NCBI GenBank assembly: GCA_017508975.1
Contig: JAFWQU010000008.1
Location: 38,367 to 102,366 of the forward strand
DNA from: Clostridia bacterium
Lineage (GTDB): Bacteria > Bacillota > Clostridia > Christensenellales > Aristaeellaceae
DNA length: 64,000 nt
Direction of reading: 5' to 3'
Shown here: piece after piece, positions 32,720 through 41,051 of the stretch
How the letters are laid out: each line of letters starts with the position of its first letter
Position numbering within the stretch: the first letter of the stretch is position 1
Notes under the pieces: model-generated
What the model was told of the DNA's origin: nothing
What the model saw: the letters and a program-made list of their open reading frames with translations, nothing else
Database searches by the model: none
Program-made: the position numbers and the translations under genes

Positions 32720-33709
32720 ATGGATGAGAGTACCCGCATCCTGCTCTACTGGCTAATCATCGCAGCAGCTGCGCTGGCCGGGTTCGCATGGACCTTCTGT
32801 CGGCGTCGGGAGCTATCCTGCCGCGCGGTTCTGCTCTTTGCGTCCCTGTCCGTACCGCTTTCACTGCTTCTCAGCCGCATCCTGTACTGTGCCGTCTGCT
32901 ATGAATGGCTGCGCCTTCAGGGAACAGGGTTCATTTGGCGGCTGGCGCCCGGGGGACTCCTGCTCTACGGCATCGCAGCCGGCTGTCTCCTGTCTGCCTG
33001 GATCACCGGCCGGGTCTGCCGCGTGTATCCCCTGGATCTGACCGACGCCGCGGCACCCGCCTTTGCACTGCTGATTGCGGTCAAACGTTTCGCGGAATAT
33101 CTGGTCGGATCCGGTACAGGCCGCAGCATTGAGGAATGGTTCGATCCCATGATGGAGCAGAGTTTTCTCCAAATTGAGGATCCCAGCTTCCTGCAGCGCT
33201 TTCCTTTCGCTGTTCAGGACTACTATGAGGACTGGGTATTCTCCATCAATCTTTGGGAAGGACTTGCCGCACTGACTTTCCTGTTTATATTGCTCCGAAT
33301 GAAACCACGCCGTTCTGGCGGCGCCACCGTACTGCTTCTCCTGCTTTATGCCGCCTGTCAGGTCGTGTTCGAGTCCATGCGTTTCGGTGATGTGCTCAAG
33401 TGGGGCTTTATTCGGGTCGACCAGTTGTTGAGCGGTGTGCTAGTGTTGTTACTGCTGGTCTTCTGCTGGCGGAAGCTTCCATCTGAAAGCCGTACACTTC
33501 GTGAAGTGCTGTTCCGCGGGGGTATGATTGTGGCAGCTTGCCTGATTGTGATGGCCATGGAGTTTACTCTCGAAGCGAAGATCTCTTTTCTGGAATGGAT
33601 GCGAGCGGACCTTTGCTATCTGGTGGATATCGGATGCTGTGCTTGGATGATTGCCTCCGTGATTCCCATCTGGAACAGGAGCTTTGCAATAAAGGGGGCG
33701 CTGCAGTGA
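32720..33709 (+). CDS. Divergent Lgt-like (prolipoprotein diacylglyceryl transferase-related) membrane protein
   Basis: A 329-residue polytopic membrane protein, about seven spans. It retains outline features of Lgt: GGLLLYGIAAG near residue 75, KRFAEYLVGSGTGR near 115-128, and FESMRFGDVLKWGFIRVDQLLS near 215-236. The family core GRxGNFING, including its Asn residues, is not preserved, so diacylglyceryl transferase activity is doubtful. It follows the glycosidase by 3 bp and overlaps the next start, forming a compact low-GC operon. It may be a repurposed Lgt paralog modifying a surface molecule. Confidence 0.65.
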   Translation: MDESTRILLYWLIIAAAALAGFAWTFCRRRELSCRAVLLFASLSVPLSLLLSRILYCAVCYEWLRLQGTGFIWRLAPGGLLLYGIAAGCLLSAWITGRVCRVYPLDLTDAAAPAFALLIAVKRFAEYLVGSGTGRSIEEWFDPMMEQSFLQIEDPSFLQRFPFAVQDYYEDWVFSINLWEGLAALTFLFILLRMKPRRSGGATVLLLLLYAACQVVFESMRFGDVLKWGFIRVDQLLSGVLVLLLLVFCWRKLPSESRTLREVLFRGGMIVAACLIVMAMEFTLEAKISFLEWMRADLCYLVDIGCCAWMIASVIPIWNRSFAIKGALQ

Positions 33710-34692
33710 TGTACAGGAAATTCTCCGCCTTCTGCCTGTTGCTTTTGTGTATTCTAGCGCTGACCTTTGCAACCGCGGATACAGTACCCAAACAGTATAA
33801 AAAAGCGCTGGAATATGCCAGGACCATCCAGCCCATGGAGATGGACATGGGCAAGGTAACTATGAAGCCCACGGAACTGGCGAACATTCTTCGCGCACTG
33901 CCGCAGGGCGCTGTGCTCCACTTTCAATGTACATGGAAAAAGGTCACGTTCTCCGATGAGAGCGAGATTGTCAGCCTGAACAAACTCAATGGCAATGCAA
34001 CCCGGGAGGACATCGAAAGCATCATCGCGGTCTGTCCAAACCTGTCTGTACTCGACAATTCCCAGAAGATGCGCCCATCCAATGATGTGATGATCTCCTT
34101 AATGGAGCAGTACCCGGATATCCACTTCGAGTGGATGGTTCATCTCAAGGGCGAGCACTACTGCCGGACCAATGCCACCGCATACAGCACTCTGAATCAC
34201 ACGGACGCCGGAACACGGTTGAAATCCGAGGACCTTGAACTGCTGAAATATATTCCCGGGTTGAAAGCGTTGGATATCGGCCATAACAGTTTCACCGACT
34301 TCGGTTTTCTAAAGTATTGTCCGGACCTGGAACTCCTGATTATCAGCAACAATGCCCATGTGGATGATCTGACAGCAGTCGGTGAACTGAAACATCTTCA
34401 ATATCTCGAGGTGCACAACACCAACATCTCTGACCTTTCCCCGCTGGCCAACTGCCATGAACTGCTGGATCTGAATATCTCATCAACCAGAGTCACAGAC
34501 TTGAGTCCCCTGGACGGAATCACTACGCTGGAGCGGCTTTGGGCAAATGTACTCAAAAAGCTGCCGCAATCAGAGAAGGATCGTTTTGTCGCTCTTCATC
34601 CGAACTGCACAGTGGATTTCAAGGGTACCTCTGCCGTCTCTCATCACTGGCGGGAACACGGTAACCGCTCAATAACGCACACCTGCCAATAA
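33709..34692 (+). pseudogene. Secreted leucine-rich-repeat protein, 3' end disrupted by IS66
   Basis: The start ATG 33709 overlaps the previous stop (TGATG). A signal peptide (LLLLCILALTFATAD) is followed by LRRs around residues 170-290 (LKALDIGHNSFTDFGFL, LELLIISNN, LQYLEVHNTNISDLSPLANC, LLDLNISSTRVTDLSPLDG). IS66 inserted at codon 318; the present frame stops 32 bp inside the element. Removing the IS and one copy of GGAACACG restores 25 codons ending at 37267 (start ERFYRYRRCFKHK). The truncated protein keeps all LRRs, so it may still function. Confidence 0.85.
34653..34660 (+). other. IS66 target-site duplication, left copy
   Basis: GGAACACG, identical to 37183-37190. Eight bp is the usual IS66 duplication length. 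Confidence 0.95.
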
Positions 34693-34779
34693 CCCTAGAA
34701 TCATGAGACAATGTGTCCAAGCATTCTAGTAGAATCCAATAGAATCTATTAGAAACCATCAGACACGGAGGTCATGACA

Positions 34780-35142
34780 ATGGGAGTACAGGCGATAAAG
34801 CACGCAGTAATGCTGCAGGAATGGTCGACGAAGATTGCGGAATGCCGTTCAAGCGGAATGTCGGTAAAGGCCTGGTGCGCAGAGCAGGGGATCTCCATCA
34901 AGACTTACTACTACTGGGAAAAGCGTTTTGTCACCGAAGCGACCCAGCAGCTCAGCCTTCCGGCTCCCACCCAGGCCGGCCTGCTCATGCGGGTCAACCC
35001 GGACGCCATGCCCAGCGATGACGTGGATCGCATTAGACAGGGCATCACCATCCGCCATGGTGAGAGTGTCATCACCCTGCCTGCCGGAAGCAGCGCGGAG
35101 GCCGTCGCCGACCTGGTGAGGGCACTGAACCGCCATGCTTGA
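34780..35142 (+). CDS. tnpA: IS66 accessory protein TnpA
   Basis: A 120-residue small protein of the IS66 TnpA type, with a helix-turn-helix-like MSVKAWCAEQGISIKTYYYWEKRF. Needed together with TnpB for transposition in characterised IS66 elements, role unclear. GGAGG at 34767-34771 suits ATG 34780 better than ATG 34774. It overlaps tnpB by 8 bp. Confidence 0.92.
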   Translation: MGVQAIKHAVMLQEWSTKIAECRSSGMSVKAWCAEQGISIKTYYYWEKRFVTEATQQLSLPAPTQAGLLMRVNPDAMPSDDVDRIRQGITIRHGESVITLPAGSSAEAVADLVRALNRHA

Positions 35143-35488
35143 TTTCAGCCGGGTGCAGAATTACTACATCGCCTGCGGGTACACCGATATGCGGAAGCAG
35201 ATCGACGGGCTGGTGGCTGTGGTGGAACTGCAGTTTGGGCGAAAGCCGGATGAGACCTCCATCTTCCTGTTCTGCGGCCGTCGGGCGGACCGGATCAAGG
35301 CGCTGTATTGGGACGGCACAGGGTACGTGCTGCTGTACAAGCGGCTGGCAGAGAAGCGGTTCCAGTGGCCGCGGAGCGAGCAGGAGCTGAAGCTGCTGAC
35401 AAGGCAGGAATTCCGCTGGCTCATGGAGGGATTATCCATCGTCCAGAAGAAGGCCTTCGAGCCGGGAAAACCGGGGACCGTCTGCTGA
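35135..35488 (+). CDS. tnpB: IS66 accessory protein TnpB (Orf2-like)
   Basis: 117 residues with the hallmark YTDMRKQIDGLVAVVE, FLFCGRRADRIKALYWDGTGYVLLYKRL and FRWLMEGL of IS66 Orf2 proteins. Full length. This TnpB is unrelated to the IS200/IS605 guide-RNA nuclease of the same name. Confidence 0.97.
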   Translation: MLDFSRVQNYYIACGYTDMRKQIDGLVAVVELQFGRKPDETSIFLFCGRRADRIKALYWDGTGYVLLYKRLAEKRFQWPRSEQELKLLTRQEFRWLMEGLSIVQKKAFEPGKPGTVC

Positions 35489-35584
35489 CCAAAAACATTG
35501 GAAATACAATGCTTCCAAAAGGATTCCTCGCCTTGCTGTCGAATCTTACAGGTGTAGAAATCGTTGAGGAAGGCGGTGAGCAGA

Positions 35585-37174
35585 GTGGCAGATGAGATGG
35601 TGCCGAAGGCTGTCGTGGACATACTCATGCAGCAGATCTCCACCCTGCAGGCCACAGTGGAACGGCTCACCGCCCTGCTGGAGGAGAAGAACCAGATCAT
35701 CCTGAATCAGAACCGGGCACGGTTCGGGCAGAGCAGTGAGAAGCGGACCTACCTCCTTTGCGACGGTCAGACGAGCATGTTCGACCAGGCCGGGGATGGA
35801 ATCACGGAGAAGGCCCCGGTGGCTGCCGCTGAAGAGAAGAAGACTGTCGCGGTGGCATCCCACAAGCGGAAACCCAAGTCCACCCTGGACGAGCTTGCCG
35901 CCAATGTGGCTGAGGAAGCAATCATTCTCGACCTTCCGGACGCAGAGAAATACACGCAGGATCACCGGCCGCTGAAGTACATCGGCATGGATTTGGTTCG
36001 GACTGAGCTGATTAAGGAACCGGCTCGGATCTATGTGAAAAAGTACTATGTCAGAACCTACGCCGATCCCATCGCGGAAGCGCTCACCGGGCACGCCGAT
36101 ATTCGCCGCCCGACTGCTCCGGCCCCGCTGCTGCCCCACAGCTATGCTTCGGCCTCGGTGGTTACAGACGTGATTGTGAAGAAGTTCGCCGACGCGCTGC
36201 CACTGTACCGGCAGGAGCAGATGTGGAGACGGCTGGGCGTCAACCTGAAGCGCAACACCATGGCCAACTGGGTGGTGCTGACAGCTGAGACCTACCTCAA
36301 GCCCTTCAGCGACGCCTTCCTGGCTGAGCTGCTCCGACAGGCCGTGATTCATGCAGATGAAACCGTGCTGCAGGTGAACAAGGAGCCGGGCAGGGAGGCC
36401 ACAGCGGAATCCCGCATCTGGGCCTACGCCTCCTCCAAGCGTGCGGCAAGGCAGATCCGCTGCTTCCGCTACGAGCAGAGCCGCAAGGGGGCCTGTGCAG
36501 AGAAGGTGCTCGGAGGCTACACCGGCGTGGTGATCTCGGACGGTTACAGCGGCTACAATGTCCTGCGCAAGGCTGTTCGGGCAGGCTGCTGGGCCCACGC
36601 CCGAAGGAAATGGGTCGAGGCCATGCCGGATGGTGCCACCCAGGAGAATGCTCTGGCGGCAAAGGGGCTGGAATACTGCAGCCGGCTCTTTGAGGTAGAA
36701 CAAAAGCTCGAGGGGCTCCCCGACGCCGAACGCCGGGAGCAGCGCCAGATCCTGTCCAGGCCCCTTGTCGATGAGTACTACGCCTGGCTGGAGACCATCT
36801 TCCGCCCGTCCGGCAAGCTGAAGAAAGCCATTACCTACTCCCTGAACCAGCGGGAGTACCTCTGCGCTTTCCTCGACCACGGCGAGATCGAAATCAGCAA
36901 CAACCAGGTAGAGAACGCCATCCGCCCCATTGTGGTCGGGCGGAAAAACTGGCTGTTCTGCGACACCCAGGCTGGTGCCAACGCCAGTGTGGTTGTCTTC
37001 ACCGTGCTGGAGACCGCGAAGGCCAACGGCCTGAACCCGGAGGCTTACCTGAACCATTTGCTGTCGGTGCTGCCGGAGCGGTTTGCTGCCGATCCACAGG
37101 CACCAGTTGATGATTTGATGCCATGGAGTGAGAGAATTCAGGAGATGTTCAGGGCGTCAGACGCGGAATGTTGA
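35585..37174 (+). CDS. tnpC: IS66 transposase TnpC
   Basis: DDE transposase of about 529 residues. An N-terminal coiled coil (QQISTLQATVERLTALLEEKN) and FGQSSEK precede a zinc-like region. Candidate catalytic residues are Asp in IHADETVL near 258, Asp in VISDGYSGYN near 319 and Glu in NNQVENAIRP near 443, followed by the IS66 C-terminal region. GTG 35585 is chosen with GGTGAG upstream; TTG 35564 is the alternative. No frameshift or stop is seen. Confidence 0.95.
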   Translation: MADEMVPKAVVDILMQQISTLQATVERLTALLEEKNQIILNQNRARFGQSSEKRTYLLCDGQTSMFDQAGDGITEKAPVAAAEEKKTVAVASHKRKPKSTLDELAANVAEEAIILDLPDAEKYTQDHRPLKYIGMDLVRTELIKEPARIYVKKYYVRTYADPIAEALTGHADIRRPTAPAPLLPHSYASASVVTDVIVKKFADALPLYRQEQMWRRLGVNLKRNTMANWVVLTAETYLKPFSDAFLAELLRQAVIHADETVLQVNKEPGREATAESRIWAYASSKRAARQIRCFRYEQSRKGACAEKVLGGYTGVVISDGYSGYNVLRKAVRAGCWAHARRKWVEAMPDGATQENALAAKGLEYCSRLFEVEQKLEGLPDAERREQRQILSRPLVDEYYAWLETIFRPSGKLKKAITYSLNQREYLCAFLDHGEIEISNNQVENAIRPIVVGRKNWLFCDTQAGANASVVVFTVLETAKANGLNPEAYLNHLLSVLPERFAADPQAPVDDLMPWSERIQEMFRASDAEC

Positions 37175-37182
37175 TCGCTTAC

Positions 37183-37190
37183 GGAACACG
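37183..37190 (+). other. IS66 target-site duplication, right copy
   Basis: GGAACACG, matching 34653-34660. The bases that follow continue the reading frame of the interrupted leucine-rich-repeat gene to a TGA at 37265-37267. Confidence 0.95.
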
Positions 37191-37267
37191 AGCGTTTCTA
37201 CCGCTACCGCCGGTGTTTCAAGCATAAGACATGGGTCCCTTTCAATGAACCCTGGCCAGATACCTGA
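37191..37267 (+). pseudogene. Severed 3' end of the leucine-rich-repeat gene
   Basis: Joined in frame to base 34660, these 77 bases encode 25 residues (basic-aromatic ERFYRYRRCFKHK, then TWVPFNEPWPDT) and a TGA stop. They are separated from the rest of the gene by the IS66 element, and their old terminator still follows. Confidence 0.85.
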
Positions 37268-37288
37268 TTGCTATCGTCTTCCGTCAAG

Positions 37289-37318
37289 AAAAGACCGCCC
37301 GCAGTCGGACGGTCTTTT
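37289..37318 (+). terminator. Terminator of the disrupted low-GC operon
   Basis: AAAAGACCG/CGGTCTTTT 9-bp stem, ending in TTTT. Confidence 0.8.
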
Positions 37319-37345
37319 GCTTTATTCTGCGATGGGATTTGTCTC

Positions 37346-37484
37346 ATACCAATCTCAAGTAAGCATTGCAAATCCAGCAACAGCATGCTGCCAAAGGTCC
37401 AGGGCGATCGGAAAGCCCTGGTCGCGGCCCGCAGGCCACGAAAACTTACCGTTGACAATGAGCATTCCAAACTGAGATCAGTCT
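37346..37484 (-). repeat. Family-1 repeat element, copy G (full length, reverse)
   Basis: 139 bp. The outer tip ATACCAATCTCAAG is at 37346; the other tip reaches 37484, the last base of the rfbD stop codon. The hairpin arm reads CGTGGCC/GGCCGCG in element sense, so one pair is a T-G (U-G) wobble. The second hairpin is intact. Confidence 0.92.
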
Positions 37485-38341
37485 CAAAGCTGCCCTGCCT
37501 GGCGCATCTCCGCCAGGTAGCGGGCCAGGGCGTCCTGCCAGGCGGGCAGGCGCGGGAAGCCGTTCTGATCGAGACAGTCCTTGCTGAGCCGGGAGTTCTT
37601 CGGGCGCTTCGCGGGCGTCGGATACTCCGAGCTGGGGATCGGCTCCGCCCGGCAGCTCAGCTTCGCCTGGCGGAAGATCTCCGCCGCGAAATCCGACCAG
37701 GCGCAGAAGCCCTCGTTGGTCGCGTGGTAGGCACCGTAGCGGTCGGTCTGGATCAGCTGGCAGAAGAAGGCCGCCAAGTCCACCGTGTAGGTCGGGCTGC
37801 CGATCTGGTCGCACACCACCCGCACGCTGTGGCGCTCCTGTCCCAGACGCAGCATGGTCCGCACGAAGTTCGCGCCATTCAGGCCGAACACCCAGGCGGT
37901 GCGGACGATAAAGAACCTCGTCAGGGTCCCCTGCACCGCCTCCTCGCCCTGGAGCTTGCTCAGGCCGTAGACATTCTGCGGGCGCTTGGGGTCATCGGGC
38001 TCGAAGGGGGTCTCTCCCTCGCCGGAGAAGACGTAGTCCGTGGAGATATAGCACAGCTTCGCCTTGATCTTCTGCGCAGCGCGGGCCAGGTTCAGCGTGC
38101 CGCCGCCGTTGATCTCACAGCAGCGTGCGGGCTCGGTCTCCGCCTTGTCGACCGCCGTGTAGGCCGCGCAGTGGATGATCGCGTCCGGGGCGGCCTCCGC
38201 CACCGCGCGCTCCACCGCCTGCGGGTCCGTCAGGTCAAAGTCCTCCACATCCACCGGCAGCGGGGTGATCCCCAGCCGGGTCAGCTCCTTCACGACATCC
38301 TGCCCCAGCTGTCCCCGGGCACCGGTCACCATGACTTTCAT
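37484..38341 (-). CDS. rfbD: dTDP-4-dehydrorhamnose reductase
   Basis: Last step of dTDP-L-rhamnose synthesis: NAD(P)H reduction of dTDP-4-keto-rhamnose in the cytoplasm. The 285-residue SDR-type protein has the N-terminal GARGQLGQDV nucleotide site, CAAYTAVDKAE, YISTDYVFSG, the catalytic Tyr/Lys in NVYGLSKLQGE and the RTAWVFG segment. The other rhamnose genes (rfbA, B, C) are not in the window. It is the most distal gene of the minus-strand run, 3 bp after the methyltransferase. Its stop codon touches family-1 copy G. Confidence 0.96.
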   Translation of the reverse strand: MKVMVTGARGQLGQDVVKELTRLGITPLPVDVEDFDLTDPQAVERAVAEAAPDAIIHCAAYTAVDKAETEPARCCEINGGGTLNLARAAQKIKAKLCYISTDYVFSGEGETPFEPDDPKRPQNVYGLSKLQGEEAVQGTLTRFFIVRTAWVFGLNGANFVRTMLRLGQERHSVRVVCDQIGSPTYTVDLAAFFCQLIQTDRYGAYHATNEGFCAWSDFAAEIFRQAKLSCRAEPIPSSEYPTPAKRPKNSRLSKDCLDQNGFPRLPAWQDALARYLAEMRQAGQL

Positions 38342-38344
38342 TGC

Positions 38345-38950
38345 TCATTCCTCCGTTTCACGCTCGAGATATGCGCGCAGCACCCAAAAACCGCCGGAGC
38401 GCGCGATCCGCTCCACCTTCGCGGTCTCCTCCAGAAAGCGCTGGCAGCTCTCCGCGCCCTGCTGTTTGCGAATCACCAGGTAGAGGCTTCCGCCCGGGGC
38501 GAGGTGCTCCAGCGCGTCCGCCAGCAGCTTGTAAAAAACGGCTTTGCCCGTGCGGATCGGCGGGTTGGTCACCACCGCGTCGAAGCGCTCCTCCGCCAGC
38601 GCGCCGAAACCGTCGCTCTCCAGCACGCGGCAGTCCAGTCCGTTGCGCCGGACATTGGCCTCCGCCAGCTGCAGCGCCCGCTGGTTCACGTCCACCATCG
38701 TCAGGCGGGCGCCGGGATTCGTTGCGGCCAGGATCACGCCTACCGGGCCCCAGCCGCAGCCAAGGTCCAGAACCTCCCCCTGCAGGGGCGGCAGCGCCTC
38801 CAGCAGAATCCGGGTGCCCTGGTCCAGCTCTCCCTTGGAGAAAACCCCGCTGTCCGTGGTAAAGCACAGCCAGCGTCCGCGCCAGTCCAGTTCCAGCTCC
38901 TCCGGGCGGGAGGCGCTCTGCGGCTGGCGCGTATAGTATTGGTCAGGCAC
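38345..38950 (-). CDS. RsmC/RlmG-like class I SAM methyltransferase
   Basis: 201 residues. SAM motif I is VLDLGCGWGPVGVILA near residue 61, followed by MVDVNQRAL and the N6/N2-type catalytic motif VVTNPPIRTGK near residue 127. The single-domain architecture matches Firmicute RsmC-like proteins predicted to make m2G in 16S rRNA. Neighbouring RsuA-type pseudouridine synthase, overlapping by 8 bp, supports an rRNA modification role. The exact target base is not shown. Confidence 0.9.
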   Translation of the reverse strand: MPDQYYTRQPQSASRPEELELDWRGRWLCFTTDSGVFSKGELDQGTRILLEALPPLQGEVLDLGCGWGPVGVILAATNPGARLTMVDVNQRALQLAEANVRRNGLDCRVLESDGFGALAEERFDAVVTNPPIRTGKAVFYKLLADALEHLAPGGSLYLVIRKQQGAESCQRFLEETAKVERIARSGGFWVLRAYLERETEE

Positions 38951-39665
38951 GCTCCGTCCCCCTTCTAATAACAGCGTACAGCGCCGCGGTCTCCTCCGGC
39001 GTCAGCTCACGCCACTCGCCCGGCGCCAGCGCGGCGTCCAGCGTCAGCGGGCCGAAGCGCTCCCGGTGGAGCACGGTCACCGTACAGCCGATCGCCTCAA
39101 ACATCCGGCGCACCTGGTGGAACTTCCCCTCGTGCACCGTGACGCGCGCCGCGGTTTTGCCCAGGATCTCCAGCTGCGCGGGCTGCGCCGTGAAATCCCC
39201 CAGATCCAGTCCGCGCGCGAACGCCTCCGCCGCGTCCCCGGGCAGCGGGGCGTCCAGCTCCGCTTCGTACGTCTTGTCCACATGCCGCCCCGGGGCCAGC
39301 AGGCTGTGCGCCAGCGCGCCGTCCGTGGTCAGCAGCAGCAGGCCCGAGGTGTCCTTGTCCAGCCGTCCCACGGGCATGCATCCCAAGGGGACCGCCCAGG
39401 CGGGCAATAAATCCATCACCGTGGGCTGCTTTGGGTCCCGGGCGGCGGTCAGGACGCCCACCGGCTTGTGGAGCATCACATGCCGGGTCAGGCGCCCGTC
39501 CACGGGCTTTCCCTGCACCTCCAGCGCGGACGCCGGATCGCAGGCCCGGCCCGGGTCGCGCACGGTCTCCCCGTCCACGCGCACCGCGCCGCCGCGGATC
39601 AGCGGCTGCACCTGGCTGCGGCTGCCCAGTCCGAGGTGCACCAGCCAGCGGTCCAGGCGGATCAA
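38943..39665 (-). CDS. rsuA: RsuA-family rRNA pseudouridine synthase
   Basis: 240 residues. An N-terminal S4 RNA-binding domain (IRLDRWLVHLGLGSRSQVQPLI) is followed by the RsuA/RluB catalytic core, with the catalytic Asp in VGRLDKDTSGLLLLTTDG near residue 102 and KTYEAELD and EGKFHQVRRM motifs. The family converts U516 of 16S rRNA; some members act on 23S rRNA. It overlaps both neighbours, indicating tight co-translation. Confidence 0.93.
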   Translation of the reverse strand: MIRLDRWLVHLGLGSRSQVQPLIRGGAVRVDGETVRDPGRACDPASALEVQGKPVDGRLTRHVMLHKPVGVLTAARDPKQPTVMDLLPAWAVPLGCMPVGRLDKDTSGLLLLTTDGALAHSLLAPGRHVDKTYEAELDAPLPGDAAEAFARGLDLGDFTAQPAQLEILGKTAARVTVHEGKFHQVRRMFEAIGCTVTVLHRERFGPLTLDAALAPGEWRELTPEETAALYAVIRRGTERA

Positions 39666-40528
39666 TCCGCGTCCCCTTTCAGCTCAGAGACGCCCGCGGC
39701 CGTCACCAGGCTGCGCAACGGCAGCGCCGGCAGGCCCAGCAGCACCAGCCCGGCCGCCAGTGGCAGAATCCGCTGTTTGATCGAGGGCAGTTTCAGTCCG
39801 CCCAGCGCCATGCTGTGCAGCGCGTCCAGGAAGCGGATGACATAGTCCGCGGCCACGCCGCCGACCACCAGCAGGCAGGGAACCAGCGCCGCCAGCCCCA
39901 TCAGCCAGCACTGGAGCACATAGCCCCTGTGGCCGGGCACCAGCCGCTTCTCCCCCAGCGCCCACTCATGCCGGCGGCCGCTGTGGAAGGCCGCGCCGAA
40001 AGCCACCGGCAGCAGGGTGGCAACGCCGATCAGTGCCAGATAGAGGATGCCCGTGTCCATGTTCCCGCCGCCGAAGCTGATCAGCTGCATCATCAGGGTC
40101 ATGATGTCGCCGTCGCCCGATACCACGTGCTCCTTTGGGAGGAAGTACGAGACGATCCAGCCGGTGTAGACGATCAGCGGCAGCGACCAGAGCAGGATGC
40201 ACGCGGCGTTCTTCAGCCCGCGGACCAGCTTGGTTTTGTAGGACGCGCCGCCCAGCGCCATGCGCGGGCTGAACAGCGGCTGTCCCCGCAGGGCCTCCTG
40301 CATGGTCTCCGCCGCCGCCTGCCGCGCGGGCAGCACCAGCAGTGCCAGCAGCACCGGACTCAGCAGCGCCAGCCAGCGGAGCTTCGGCTCCGCCAGGAAG
40401 AGCAGCGGGCACAGCGCCATCAGCCGCACCGCCAGCTGAAACAGCAGAAAGAGCAGCGATCCGCCGGGCTGGGATTTCCAGACCTTCCAGGCGTTTTTCC
40501 AGGCCGTCGAAACCTTCGGTTTGTTCAT
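39662..40528 (-). CDS. Polytopic membrane protein of unknown function
   Basis: 288 residues with about six hydrophobic spans and a polar amphipathic N-terminus (NKPKVSTAWKNAWKVWKSQP). I do not recognise a family with confidence; the layout resembles YihY/DUF975-type proteins of Firmicutes. It overlaps the pseudouridine synthase by 4 bp (ATGA) and follows the phosphoesterase by 25 bp. No catalytic motif is visible. Confidence 0.72.
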   Translation of the reverse strand: MNKPKVSTAWKNAWKVWKSQPGGSLLFLLFQLAVRLMALCPLLFLAEPKLRWLALLSPVLLALLVLPARQAAAETMQEALRGQPLFSPRMALGGASYKTKLVRGLKNAACILLWSLPLIVYTGWIVSYFLPKEHVVSGDGDIMTLMMQLISFGGGNMDTGILYLALIGVATLLPVAFGAAFHSGRRHEWALGEKRLVPGHRGYVLQCWLMGLAALVPCLLVVGGVAADYVIRFLDALHSMALGGLKLPSIKQRILPLAAGLVLLGLPALPLRSLVTAAGVSELKGDAD

Positions 40529-40553
40529 CTTCTTATTCCTCCCGCCGGATGGC

Positions 40554-41051
40554 TCAGAATTTGAGCTGTTCCAGGTGGATGCCCACCGGCTTGCCGTTCT
40601 CGATCTCCAGCACCAGGTACTGTCCCATGTGTGCGCAGCCCGGGTTGAGCAGGAGCGCCCGGCGCATCTCCATGCAGGGCTCGTGGGTGTGTCCGAACAG
40701 GCCGATCGAGCACTCGTGCTCCAGCGTGTCGTCCTCCAGAACCGTCAGGGTGGACTTCACCGCCACGAAATGCCCGTGGGTCATATAGATCTGCGCGCCG
40801 CCCAGGGACACCACCCGGTCCACAGGCACGTCCCACAGTCCGGTGCTGTCGCAGTTGCCCCGCACCTGCCAGATCAGGATTTTCGGGTCGTGGGCGCGGA
40901 GGAAAGCCTCCACCGCCTTCACGTCCCCCGCGCCGTCCCCGCAGTGCAGGCAGGCGTCCAGCGCGCCGAAGCGCCGCCGGGCGTCCTCCGCGATCATCCG
41001 CAGTCCCGCGGCGTAGCCGTGGCTGTCCGATACCACCAGCGCCCGCGTCAT
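40554..41051 (-). CDS. YfcE/MJ0936-type metallophosphoesterase
   Basis: 165 residues with the calcineurin-like metal motifs VVSDSHG (residues 6-12), CGDGAGD, VRGNCD, MTHGH and FGHTHEP, which hold two metal ions. These proteins hydrolyse phosphodiesters such as bis-pNPP; the natural substrate is unclear. GGAGGAGG precedes the ATG at 41051, which overlaps the stop of the rph-rdgB gene (ATGA). This pairing with rdgB is common in Firmicutes. Confidence 0.92.
   Translation of the reverse strand: MTRALVVSDSHGYAAGLRMIAEDARRRFGALDACLHCGDGAGDVKAVEAFLRAHDPKILIWQVRGNCDSTGLWDVPVDRVVSLGGAQIYMTHGHFVAVKSTLTVLEDDTLEHECSIGLFGHTHEPCMEMRRALLLNPGCAHMGQYLVLEIENGKPVGIHLEQLKF

Larger units (their letters stand above)
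34661..37182 (+). mobile_element. Complete IS66 family insertion sequence
   Basis: 2522 bp. The left end starts GTAACCGCTCAATAACGCAC; the reverse complement of the right end is GTAAGCGATCAACATTCCGC, an imperfect terminal inverted repeat with the family GTAA.CG start. It carries tnpA, tnpB and tnpC in order and is flanked by the 8-bp duplication GGAACACG. All three genes look intact, so it may be active. It sits in the 3' end of a leucine-rich-repeat gene. Confidence 0.96.

Noticed and set aside
35135-35488. IS66 TnpB as a guide-RNA nuclease
   Set aside because: The name is shared, but this 117-residue Orf2 protein is unrelated to IS200/IS605 TnpB and has no RuvC motifs.
31787-37267. Prophage or larger mobile island
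   Set aside because: Apart from IS66 there are no integrase, phage structural or conjugation genes; only a composition shift is seen.
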